From: Bacillota bacterium | GTDB taxonomy: Bacteria > Bacillota > UBA4882 > UBA8346 | Direction of reading: 5' to 3' | DNA: 64,000 nucleotides | Assembly (NCBI GenBank): GCA_023400055.1 | Contig: JAEXFN010000020.1 | Span: 233,682 to 297,681, forward strand | Part shown: positions 9,298 to 17,324 of the stretch, in pieces | Layout of the letters: each line of letters begins with the position of its first letter | Position numbering within the stretch: the first letter of the stretch is position 1 | Position numbers and translations under genes: made by a program | Notes under the pieces: model-generated | Databases searched by the model: none | What the model was told of the DNA's origin: nothing | Seen by the model: only the letters and a program-made list of their open reading frames with translations

Positions 9298-9323
9298 TAA
9301 AAAAAGTGAAGCCTAAGCTTCAC
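9298..9323 (-). terminator. Intrinsic terminator after the small Cys protein
   Basis: GTGAAGC and GCTTCAC (9306-9323) form a 7-bp stem with a 4-base loop. On the minus strand it is followed by seven Ts. It lies directly downstream of the small cysteine-rich gene, so the obgE transcript probably ends here, and yhbY-proB-proA-nadD needs its own promoter or read-through. Confidence 0.8.
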
Positions 9324-9328
9324 TAAGT

Positions 9329-9511
9329 TTACCCGATTTTGTCTTTTCGCAGCTGGCGCCGGTGATTTTCGTAGCTGGGGTCGCCTCTGCGCCAAGAGTT
9401 GTTGGGCCGTTCCCGGACAACCGCCGTTTCGGTGACGATAAACTCGTTGCGGGCGGTGCAGTAAAAAATCGCTTCACCTTTTCGACAATTCCCACACTCC
9501 AAACACAGCAC
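9329..9511 (-). CDS. Small CxxCxxC protein, unknown function
   Basis: About 60 residues. The start CLECGNCRKGEAIFYC holds four cysteines spaced as for a metal site, and the rest is basic and rich in Arg, Asn and Glu. I do not recognise a family. The GTG start at 9511 has GGGAGGG 7 bases upstream, which favours real translation over an upstream TTG at 9532. It lies 17 bases after obgE and ends at a clear terminator, so it is probably co-transcribed with obgE. It could be a zinc-binding accessory of ribosome assembly, but only the position suggests that. Confidence 0.6.
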   Translation of the reverse strand: MLCLECGNCRKGEAIFYCTARNEFIVTETAVVRERPNNSWRRGDPSYENHRRQLRKDKIG

Positions 9512-9528
9512 CTTTTTACCCTCCCATT

Positions 9529-10803
9529 TCAATCTTCACTGGAATATGTAAATTCGAAATCACCAATTTGTACCGGGTCCCCTTCTTGGACGCCGGCGGC
9601 AATCAAGGCGTCCTCAACTCCCCAGCGTTTAAGTAGTTTTTGCAAACTACGAACCGATTCATCATTTTCCAGATCAAAACGGGCGATACGTTTTAACAAA
9701 GCGGCGTTATGCACAATAAAGACAGCGCCGTCTTTCTCCACCTGAATCTCTAACTCCTGAGCGGCCGGCTCCGCGTCGCTCACCGGTTGCGGGATGGGAG
9801 CATCCGGCAGCTTTGGGAGTTCATCCAATTTTTGAATAATCAGGTTCAATAACTCTGCCACACCACTTCCGGTGGCGCCAGATAAAGAATAAACAGGCGT
9901 TGGTGCCAATTTGCCCTTGAATGATTCAAGATTGGCACGGGCCTCGGGCAAGTCCAGTTTATTGGCGACAACAATTTGCGGACGTTGCGCCAGATCGGGA
10001 TTATACAATTCCAGTTCGCGATTGATCTGTTGATAATCCTGGTAAGGATCCCGTCCCGAGAAGCCGGACAGATCCACCAGGTGAATGAGCAACCGGGTTC
10101 GCTCCACATGGCGCAAAAATTGATGACCCAATCCCACTCCTTCATGAGCGCCTTCGATCAAGCCGGGAATATCGACTGCCACAAAACTGCGCCCTTTGAA
10201 ATCGACCACTCCCAGGTTGGGAATGAGCGTAGTAAAGGGATAATCGGCAATTTTAGGCCGGGCCGCTGAAATCTTTGAGAGCAAGGTGGATTTACCGGCG
10301 TTCGGAAAGCCAATCAACCCGACATCGGCAATCAGCTTTAACTCCAACTCCACCCATAATTCGGAACCGGGCTCGCCTTTTTCCGAAAAACGCGGCGTCT
10401 GACGAGTCGGCGTCGCAAAATGCGAATTACCGCGCCCGCCGCGTCCGCCGCGCAAAATAACAAATTCGGTCCCCGGAGTCGTCAAATCGGCAATTAACTC
10501 CTTGGTCTCCGCGTTCCGAACCAAGGTACCCACGGGAACGGGGATTTTCAAATCGGCGCCGTCTTTTCCAAAACGGTTGGTCGCCTCGCCGTCCGCACCA
10601 TTACCCGCTTTAAAATGGTGTTGATAACGAAAATCACTCAACGTCGATAAATCTTTGTCAACCACGAATATAATATGGCCGCCACGTCCACCGTCGCCGC
10701 CGTCCGGGCCGCCGCGAGAAACATATTTTTCACGCCGAAAACTGACGGCTCCCGAACCACCTCGACCTGATTTTAAATAAATTTTTGCATAATCTAGAAA
10801 CAA
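9529..10803 (-). CDS. obgE: GTPase Obg
   Basis: Essential GTPase of 50S maturation and growth control. An N-terminal glycine-rich Obg fold (GGDGGRGG, GRGGRGN) covers residues 1-155. The G domain follows, with GFPNAGKST, a switch DIPGLIEGAHEG and NKLD. A C-terminal OCT domain ends EFTYSSED. Start TTG at 10803 (giving FLDYAKIYLKSG) is 6 bases after GAGGTG; the GTG three codons earlier overlaps that site. The usual Firmicutes neighbours rplU and rpmA are missing upstream, where a GGDEF gene lies instead. Confidence 0.97.
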   Translation of the reverse strand: MFLDYAKIYLKSGRGGSGAVSFRREKYVSRGGPDGGDGGRGGHIIFVVDKDLSTLSDFRYQHHFKAGNGADGEATNRFGKDGADLKIPVPVGTLVRNAETKELIADLTTPGTEFVILRGGRGGRGNSHFATPTRQTPRFSEKGEPGSELWVELELKLIADVGLIGFPNAGKSTLLSKISAARPKIADYPFTTLIPNLGVVDFKGRSFVAVDIPGLIEGAHEGVGLGHQFLRHVERTRLLIHLVDLSGFSGRDPYQDYQQINRELELYNPDLAQRPQIVVANKLDLPEARANLESFKGKLAPTPVYSLSGATGSGVAELLNLIIQKLDELPKLPDAPIPQPVSDAEPAAQELEIQVEKDGAVFIVHNAALLKRIARFDLENDESVRSLQKLLKRWGVEDALIAAGVQEGDPVQIGDFEFTYSSED

Positions 10804-10889
10804 TAAGTACACCTCAAAATATATTATTCGACGGTCGTCCGGATTTATCCTCTCCAGAAAAATGACAGACTTTAACCGTTTTTCAAAGT

Positions 10890-12014
10890 TTATGCATTAT
10901 ATTGATGAACCATCGCCTGATTACGACCGGCATTTTTGGCACGATACAATGCTTCGTCGGCACCGGCGATCAAATTCTCTATTTCATAAAGAAGTTGCTC
11001 GTCACCGAGGATAATTACGGCATCGGCCATTTCCGTGAGTGCGTTGACTCCAAAACTGACTGTTACCTGTAAACCTATATTCTGGCAAAACAGCTTTTTT
11101 GCGGCACTAATCCGTAAACGTTCCGCTAATTTCAAAGCATTTTCCAAGGTCGTTTGTGGAAGCAAGATTACAAATTCCTCGCCACCGAAACGACAAGCTA
11201 TATCATATTCCCGGACTGATTTTTTAATAAAATTGCCGAACTCCGTCAGCAGTTGATCGCCCACTTGGTGCCCATGTTCATCATTGACGGACTTAAAATG
11301 ATCAAGATCGGCAAAGAGGATTGCCAATGGCTGTTTAAAACGACGGGCCTTTTTGATTTCTTCCCGGATTCGCTGCATTAAAAAGGAACGATTATATAAA
11401 CCGGTTAAATGATCCGTGGTCGCATGCTGATATAACTTTGAAATATTCACATACAACTGGGCATTTTCCAACGCAGTTTCTTTGGTCAACTGGTATAACC
11501 GGGCGTTGTCAAGATGAACCGCTACCCTCGGCGCGAAGGCAGTCAAAATCTCCAACTGGCTTTGATTGAAAACCCCTTTATCCTGGAAGAGAATCAACAA
11601 ACCCAACAGCTTTGACTGAATCGTCAATGGTACCACGAGCAGACTCTGATAATCAGCCAATCCGCTCAATTCGGAAAGACCCATAGCGACTCCTTTCTCT
11701 AGCTTTGTTAGTAAAAAAGGCGTAGGATCTTTTGTCACCCGTTCAAGTATGCCCTGGGGTTGACGGAGTGTTTTAGTGATTTTATTGATATTAACGGTAG
11801 GTACGCCGCTGATTGTTTTTATCTTCAATTCGTTTTGAACTTCATCAAACCAGTAAATAATTCCAGCTGTCGCAGCAGTCTCCCGGGTAACCGTATTTAA
11901 AATGTTCTTCGCCAGATGGGCAAAATCCAGTTCTCCTTCAAAAACATTTTCCAGTTCATAAAGGCGCTGATAAAAATCACTACTTGCTACATTCGTCGTC
12001 AAGATGAAAACCAC
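10890..12014 (-). CDS. GAF-GGDEF diguanylate cyclase
   Basis: Predicted to make cyclic di-GMP. Residues about 20-165 look like a GAF sensor domain, and a GGDEF domain covers about 205-370. The active-site motif reads GGEEF (277-281) and is preceded five residues earlier by REYD, a product-inhibition RxxD I-site, so the enzyme should be active and feedback-inhibited. There is no membrane segment, so it is cytosolic. The start is uncertain: GTG at 12014 overlaps AGAGGGG, and TTG at 12002 is 11 bases from it. It may be co-transcribed from fabH, about 105 bases upstream. Confidence 0.88.
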   Translation of the reverse strand: MVFILTTNVASSDFYQRLYELENVFEGELDFAHLAKNILNTVTRETAATAGIIYWFDEVQNELKIKTISGVPTVNINKITKTLRQPQGILERVTKDPTPFLLTKLEKGVAMGLSELSGLADYQSLLVVPLTIQSKLLGLLILFQDKGVFNQSQLEILTAFAPRVAVHLDNARLYQLTKETALENAQLYVNISKLYQHATTDHLTGLYNRSFLMQRIREEIKKARRFKQPLAILFADLDHFKSVNDEHGHQVGDQLLTEFGNFIKKSVREYDIACRFGGEEFVILLPQTTLENALKLAERLRISAAKKLFCQNIGLQVTVSFGVNALTEMADAVIILGDEQLLYEIENLIAGADEALYRAKNAGRNQAMVHQYNA

Positions 12015-12119
12015 CCCTCTTTACATACCTTAATATCGGCATTAGCAGCGGATGGTTTAACAAAATTTTCTGTTATTTCTTCCTAACCTTTACTTTTCCT
12101 GAAAAAATTCCTCAAAAGC

Positions 12120-13079
12120 CTACCACTCAATCAAAGCTGCTGCCCAACTTAGGCCTCCGCCAAAAGCGATTAGCATTACATAATCACCTTTTTGGAAACG
12201 ATGCCAATGTTCGTGCATGGCCATACCGATGGAAGCGGATGAAGTATTACCATATTTCTCGATATTGCTGATGAACTCGATATCGCCGCAGGAAAAATCC
12301 TTGCCGGCCGTAATGATTCTCTGGTTGGCCTGATGCGGGATGACAAATTTAATCTGTTCCGGTTTAATGCCGACTTTGGACGGAACTGTCTCTAAAAGCT
12401 CTTTGATTTTACTCACCGCAAATTTGAAAACTACTTTGCCATTCTGATGAAAATAATAATCGGAACGTTTCTCCCGTAGCAGATCGTTAATACCTCCGAT
12501 AATCACTTCATTGGACATGGTGGGATCGGAACCCAATTCAGTATGAAGAATCAAATGTTCCGGATGGTCGTTGGTCACTACCGCAGCAGACGCGCCATCG
12601 CCAAAAATAACGCAACTGGAGCGGTCCGAATAATCGGTGACCCGCGATAATTGCTCCCCTGCCGTAACCAATCCGTAGTGAAGATCGTCCCTGGACTTGA
12701 GCATACTTTCGGCAACTGTCAGTCCAAAGATAAAACCTGAGCAAGCAGCGTTCAGGTCGAAACAGAACCCGTTGTTGGCGCCGAGTTCCCGGGCCACTTC
12801 ACAAGATTGGGCCGGACTAATACGGTCCGGAGCAATGGTGGAGGAAATAATAAAGTCCAGTTTCGCCGGGTTCAGCTGAATTCGATCACAGGCGATTCGT
12901 GCAGCCCGGGTTACGATATCATAAATTTTTTCATCATCCTGCAAAATATGACGTTCCCGGATACCGGTACGCGTCGTGATCCATTCATCGGTAGTGTCGA
13001 CCATTTTTTCCAGATCGGCGTTGGTCAAAAGTTTTTCAGGAACTGCCGCTCCAATTGATACAAGTCCGACTTCTTTCAT
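12120..13079 (-). CDS. fabH: Beta-ketoacyl-ACP synthase III
   Basis: Condenses acyl-CoA with malonyl-ACP to start fatty-acid synthesis and so sets the primer. About 319 residues with the catalytic triad visible: Cys113 in NAACSGF, His in IPHQANQR and Asn in KYGNTSSAS. The ATG at 13079 follows AGGAGGAG by 4 bases. It starts 10 bases after fapR, so it should be under FapR control. The rest of the fab cluster (plsX, fabD, fabG, acpP) is not here. Confidence 0.96.
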   Translation of the reverse strand: MKEVGLVSIGAAVPEKLLTNADLEKMVDTTDEWITTRTGIRERHILQDDEKIYDIVTRAARIACDRIQLNPAKLDFIISSTIAPDRISPAQSCEVARELGANNGFCFDLNAACSGFIFGLTVAESMLKSRDDLHYGLVTAGEQLSRVTDYSDRSSCVIFGDGASAAVVTNDHPEHLILHTELGSDPTMSNEVIIGGINDLLREKRSDYYFHQNGKVVFKFAVSKIKELLETVPSKVGIKPEQIKFVIPHQANQRIITAGKDFSCGDIEFISNIEKYGNTSSASIGMAMHEHWHRFQKGDYVMLIAFGGGLSWAAALIEW

Positions 13080-13089
13080 TGTGCTCCTC

Positions 13090-13698
13090 CTAATCATCAT
13101 CTTTTAATAGTTTCAAATAATTGGCCATCTCCAAGGACATCCCATGAATCACGAATGTTCCCTTGCAAACGACCTCTTCTTTACAACGAACGATCACTTC
13201 AATCAGGAAACGATGATTTTTTTTCTCCAAAACTTGCGCCTTGGCGATTAATTTTTCTCCGGCCCGGACCGTCCTTAGAAAGTTTAGTTCCGTTTTTCCA
13301 GTGACTGCCACCTGGACATCGGCGATCGCATTGGCCAGAGAATTAGCTTGTGCAAAAATAATATGTCCTCTCACAATATTACACTTTTCGAGGCACATTG
13401 AACGATCCGTCTCCAATAAGGACAATCCTTTTTTGCCGGGCTCGATTTCGATTAATTCCCCGACAATCTCCTGATTACCCAACGACTGAGAACTGCCAAA
13501 AAAATGTGAAGCCATTTCTTTGGTACGTTTCCGCACTTCTGGAATGGCCAATTCCAGCCGATCCAATCGGACTGTGGGAATGCTGACCTGAAGGATCTCC
13601 GCTAGTTCTTCATCGGTTATGAATGGGTTCTGGCGGATCGCCTCCAAAAGTTTATGTTGGCGTTCAGTTTTTTTAACAATTTTATGACTGGTCGACAT
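13090..13698 (-). CDS. fapR: Fatty acid and phospholipid biosynthesis regulator FapR
   Basis: Malonyl-CoA-responsive repressor. Residues about 10-62 form a DeoR-like helix-turn-helix (ITDEELAEILQVSIPTVRLDRLEL, read in parts), joined by a helix to a hot-dog effector domain of about 130 residues. The length, 202 residues, is typical for the family. The ATG is at 13698. A FapR-type operator overlaps its own promoter start site, so it is autoregulated, and fabH follows directly. Confidence 0.95.
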   Translation of the reverse strand: MSTSHKIVKKTERQHKLLEAIRQNPFITDEELAEILQVSIPTVRLDRLELAIPEVRKRTKEMASHFFGSSQSLGNQEIVGELIEIEPGKKGLSLLETDRSMCLEKCNIVRGHIIFAQANSLANAIADVQVAVTGKTELNFLRTVRAGEKLIAKAQVLEKKNHRFLIEVIVRCKEEVVCKGTFVIHGMSLEMANYLKLLKDDD

Positions 13699-13729
13699 GA
13701 TAATCTTGTGGAATCCTCATCCATTTTTA

Positions 13730-13746
13730 TTATTACCTGATAATAA
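13730..13746. promoter_or_regulatory. FapR operator
   Basis: The 17-base site TTATTACCTGATAATAA differs from the published FapR consensus (TTAGTACC-core-TACTAA) at two symmetrical positions. It keeps the CCTGA centre and 6-bp palindromic arms. It immediately follows the -10 element and is 32 bases before the fapR start codon. Confidence 0.78.
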
Positions 13747-13774
13747 TCATATATCATTTTAACGATAGATGCAA
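13746..13774 (-). promoter_or_regulatory. Promoter of fapR-fabH
   Basis: Minus strand -35 TTGCAT (13769-13774), 17-base spacer, -10 TATGAT (13746-13751). The -10 touches the FapR operator, a layout in which bound repressor would block polymerase. Confidence 0.72.
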
Positions 13775-13892
13775 CTAATTTTTAGATCGGAATTCTCCCT
13801 ATCGTGAACGATTGATTTTTCATCGAAAATAGTATTCCCCTATTTTACAAGACTCCATAAAGAAAGCTCCGCTTAATCCTGCCGCTTCCAAT

Positions 13893-13940
13893 ATATAAAA
13901 AGCAGGAAGGCCAACTTCATCCGTCGACCTTCCTGCTTTT
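13893..13940 (-). terminator. Intrinsic terminator of the flavoprotein gene
   Basis: A 13-base stem (13898-13910 with 13928-13940, core GCAGGAAGG/CCTTCCTGC) is followed on the minus strand by TTTTTATATATT, about 27 bases after the stop codon of the FAD protein. Confidence 0.85.
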
Positions 13941-13966
13941 AAACACTACTGAAAAATCCAACCGAT

Positions 13967-15991
13967 TCACAACGGATCGTCTTGTTCCAGAAATAATTCT
14001 TTTTTTCGATAAGTGTTCCATACAGTCTCAAACCAAAAATTATCTTCCGGAATCGGCCGCGTTGGCACCCAAGTGGTCTGATGAACTCCGTTCGCATATT
14101 GGTATTTTAACACCAGATTACGGAACTTTTCTACTTCGAAGCGAAAATTCCACTCGGGGCCCATTTGTTCCAGGCCGAAGTTTCCATTGAGAGCGACGAC
14201 CAGGTAAGAACCACGGCTGCCTCCCTGTTCCTGCAGATATGCTTGAATGCTCTTAAGCACGGCGAGCTGCACCAAACAAAGGGCGCGGTTTCGGAAAAAT
14301 TCGATCAGTTGCGCCGCATCCTCCAATTGCAGTTGATAGTCGTTGATCATCCGCCATTGAGTTTCCGCTTCCCTGAGTGCCTTTTCGATCGGATCCAATT
14401 GACGGACGTGGGCCGCTGCTCGGCTCATTCGGGCCTGCAGCTCGCGGCGAAATTCCAGCCAATTTGGACCATTTTTATGGGTGACGCATTGCAACGCTCG
14501 CTCAACCGAACTAATTTTTCGGACCAGCTCAGCGCCGGCCCAATCCGCAAACCGATCGGCCGTGACGCTGAGCTCCCGATAACGTTCGGCAATATACTGA
14601 GCGGCCCGATAGCCTCCGACTTGACCCGAGTTGAGCGCCGAACCGCCCGGACGATAAACGCCGTGGGAACCGTTGACTTCGCCAATGGGAAATAAATGAC
14701 GGACATTCGATTCCCACCAGATATTGCCCGCTAAGCCGCCGTTGCAATGTTGAGCACATACTGCGATTTCCAACGGTTCCTGCGCCAGGTCGATGCCATG
14801 CTGACCATAAAGCTCAATCGCCATGGGGTTCATTTTACGAAGCCGCTCATAGGGTGTTCCGAAGAGCGCATCGGAATTGGCGAGATATTCATGGGCTTCA
14901 GGCTCCAGTTCTTCGAAACGCAGCCTATCGCTACCATTCCAGGCGGGATTGCCGCGAAAATCCAGGAAGACCCGCCGGCCTTTTACGATTGTTTCCCGAT
15001 AAACTAAAAGATCGATGAGTGAAGAACCGTGATTCATGATTTTACGGGGATCAAAGGGCCATTGGTAACCTTTCAAAAAGATGGCGGTAGCCAATTTAGC
15101 GAAGCTCGGAAAGAATTCATTTAAAAATTCCCGTTCATCGCCGCCGTCCGCCGCAGTACTGATGTAGCGCGGAAGCACTTGTTGATAGGTCCCCGATACG
15201 TTCCAGCGAAATTGGATGGACGCCAATCCGTACTGCCATTCGGTCAAATTCTGGGCAGCGGCGCCGGCTTCCAGAGCCACTCCGGCGCAACAGCCCAAAT
15301 GGTCCTCGGGATAAACCGAAGCTTGATAAAGACCGCCCGGGCCGCCGCTTCCCAGAACGACATTTTCAGCAGCGAAAATCACCAATGAATCCAACCCGGC
15401 GGCCGCCTTGTTTTTATCGATGGCAATCGCTCCAATGGCCCGGGTAATACCCCCTTCGGTACGAGTTAATAGAAAGATAATTTCATGATCATCCAGGATG
15501 AGGGTGCCTTGGTGTCGCACCTGATTCAGTAGCTTCTGGACCATCTGGTTTGAGGTCCATGGGCCGGCGGAAGTGGCCCGCCGCTTGGGATCGTGATCGG
15601 TTTTATATCCGACATAGCCGCCATAAAGATTATGCGGGAAGGGCACGCCCATCAGGGTCAGATGATAAAATTCCTGGGCAGAAAGCGTCGCTTCCACCAG
15701 GGCGATATCCCCGTGCATCGCTCCGCCGTCAAACAATGTCCGGGCCATTTCATAAACGGAATCTCGATCCTCACCGAATAACGATAATTTATAGTAAGTT
15801 TGTTTGTCGGAACCGGAATTATTCGAGACACCGCCACCCAGACGTTCGGTCGCAATCAGCACATCGGTCACGCCAAAATTAACCAGATGGCAAGCACAAT
15901 TTAGTGCTGCCGCTCCCGATCCAACGACTAACGTGTGACAATGATAAAGCGGATAGGTCCGTCCACGGACGGTTATTTGACTTACCTTCAT
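13967..15991 (-). CDS. FAD-dependent oxidoreductase, SdhA/AprA-like
   Basis: About 674 residues of the succinate dehydrogenase/fumarate reductase flavoprotein superfamily. The FAD dinucleotide-binding motif VVGSGAAALNCA is near residue 23, GGGVSNNSGSDK follows, and VLGSGGPGGLYQ lies near residue 220. GEVNGSHGVYRPGGSALNSGQVGG near residue 440 is the flavin-binding end (read in parts). The substrate is not evident. The ATG at 15991 has AAGGTG 5 bases upstream; the longer GTG frame is not supported. It is the last gene of the LacI-OYE-ADH-FAD set and ends at a strong terminator. Confidence 0.82.
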   Translation of the reverse strand: MKVSQITVRGRTYPLYHCHTLVVGSGAAALNCACHLVNFGVTDVLIATERLGGGVSNNSGSDKQTYYKLSLFGEDRDSVYEMARTLFDGGAMHGDIALVEATLSAQEFYHLTLMGVPFPHNLYGGYVGYKTDHDPKRRATSAGPWTSNQMVQKLLNQVRHQGTLILDDHEIIFLLTRTEGGITRAIGAIAIDKNKAAAGLDSLVIFAAENVVLGSGGPGGLYQASVYPEDHLGCCAGVALEAGAAAQNLTEWQYGLASIQFRWNVSGTYQQVLPRYISTAADGGDEREFLNEFFPSFAKLATAIFLKGYQWPFDPRKIMNHGSSLIDLLVYRETIVKGRRVFLDFRGNPAWNGSDRLRFEELEPEAHEYLANSDALFGTPYERLRKMNPMAIELYGQHGIDLAQEPLEIAVCAQHCNGGLAGNIWWESNVRHLFPIGEVNGSHGVYRPGGSALNSGQVGGYRAAQYIAERYRELSVTADRFADWAGAELVRKISSVERALQCVTHKNGPNWLEFRRELQARMSRAAAHVRQLDPIEKALREAETQWRMINDYQLQLEDAAQLIEFFRNRALCLVQLAVLKSIQAYLQEQGGSRGSYLVVALNGNFGLEQMGPEWNFRFEVEKFRNLVLKYQYANGVHQTTWVPTRPIPEDNFWFETVWNTYRKKELFLEQDDPL

Positions 15992-16038
15992 TTTTTCACC
16001 TTCGATACTGAGAGAATTGTTGCCGGACTCCGTCACGG

Positions 16039-17136
16039 CTAGCCAAGTTCCGGAAGCAGCACCGCCTTGATAGCTTTCCGGCTCGCTACGGCTTGAAGTG
16101 CTTGGTTGACGTCTTTCAGGGGAAAACGATGAGTTACCAGACGCGCAAAACGCTCGGGAGCACTGAGAACCAAATTTAACGCCTGGTAAGCATGCCGGGT
16201 ATCGCTGACCCAGACTCCTTGCAAATGGAGATTGCGGCGGGTCAAATCGTTAAAGCCGTCAAATTGAAAGGCCCCGCCCGGCTGACTTAGTCCGATACTT
16301 AAGACCGTTCCGCCCATTCGGGTCAGGCCGATCGCTTCTTGCAAGGCTGTGCCGCTGCCGGAGGCTTCGACGGCCAGATCGACGCCACGGCCGGCAGTTA
16401 ATTCCATGATACGCGCCCGGCGTTCGGCGACCGAAAGTGCTTTTCGATTCAGTAATGTGGTTGCGCCGAAATAGCAGCCCATCTCCAGCCGGCCCTGGGA
16501 CCCACCGATCAGGATAATTTGAGAGGCGCCATATTTTTGAGCGTAAGCCGTGGCGAAGAGGCCGAGCGGTCCCGGACCAAAGATTACGGCAGTTGCTCCG
16601 AGAGCGGGGCGAACCAAGTCAAAGCCATGGGCGGCCGTGGCTCCCGAGCAAGACGCCGCGACTAATACCGCCGGATCGATGGTTTGGGGAACTTTCCAAA
16701 TATCCGCCCCGCTGTCCAAGATAATATAATCCGCATAGCAGCCGTTCAAATACGGCGGGACTGCCATCGGAATATTGATCCCCGGCACTTTGCGGTTCGG
16801 ACAGAAGGACGGTTCTTTAAGCACGGTACAATAATAACAGTGCCCGCAAGAAATACCGCGATTCCAGAAAACCAGCTCTCCTTCGTGCAGTTCCGATCCG
16901 TCGACCGTATGTTTTCGTCCGCCAATTCCAGCGACCGCTCCGATCCCTTCATGACCCAGAATCATCGGTAATTCCGTTCGGGAATCCTCACCCTGCCACA
17001 TATGCAGATCACTGCCGCATACGCCGGATGCCTTTAATTTGATCAACACTTGGCCCGAAAGCAGATCCGGAATCAGGACCATCTGTTCGACCAAGGGTTG
17101 ATTAAATTCCTGTAGGACAAAGACCCGTGCTTTCAT
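16039..17136 (-). CDS. Zinc-binding medium-chain alcohol dehydrogenase
   Basis: 365 residues. Catalytic zinc ligands CGSDLHMW and GHEGIG, a structural zinc cluster CGHCYYCTVLKEPSFC, and the Rossmann motif FGPGPLGLFA near residue 180 are all present, so it should oxidise a polyol or sugar alcohol with NAD. It is closest in look to the threonine/sorbitol dehydrogenase branch; the substrate is not predictable. The ATG at 17136 has GGAG 7 bases upstream. It lies downstream of the OYE gene across a 188-base gap filled by a palindromic repeat, and upstream of the flavoprotein. Confidence 0.85.
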   Translation of the reverse strand: MKARVFVLQEFNQPLVEQMVLIPDLLSGQVLIKLKASGVCGSDLHMWQGEDSRTELPMILGHEGIGAVAGIGGRKHTVDGSELHEGELVFWNRGISCGHCYYCTVLKEPSFCPNRKVPGINIPMAVPPYLNGCYADYIILDSGADIWKVPQTIDPAVLVAASCSGATAAHGFDLVRPALGATAVIFGPGPLGLFATAYAQKYGASQIILIGGSQGRLEMGCYFGATTLLNRKALSVAERRARIMELTAGRGVDLAVEASGSGTALQEAIGLTRMGGTVLSIGLSQPGGAFQFDGFNDLTRRNLHLQGVWVSDTRHAYQALNLVLSAPERFARLVTHRFPLKDVNQALQAVASRKAIKAVLLPELG

Positions 17137-17163
17137 TTTTCCGCTCCGTATATGTAAATTTTA

Positions 17164-17293
17164 AAAGCCATGGGATAAAGTCATTTGAATCGGAAAATCA
17201 TCTCGCAAATATTTCTAAAACGACTTTATCTTTTGCTCTGCTGAGTTTTTGTGAATACTCCGATCTTCCAGATGGGTTTTATTACAACGCTTT
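17164..17293. repeat. Palindromic intergenic element, copy A
   Basis: 130 bases that align over the whole length with copy B at 44654-44779, about three quarters identical by eye. Both start AAAGC and end GCTTT. An inner inverted repeat GATAAAGTC (17174-17182) and GACTTTATC (17222-17230) is perfect here. The element fills the gap between the OYE stop and the dehydrogenase start. It has no coding potential. Confidence 0.72.
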
Positions 17294-17324
17294 CAAGAGC
17301 ATCTTAAAATATCGAAGTCCATCT

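Noticed and set aside
14165..14695. Plus-strand frame opposite the SdhA-like flavoprotein
   Set aside because: It is a shadow of the flavoprotein coding strand; there is no ribosome site and no recognisable domain.
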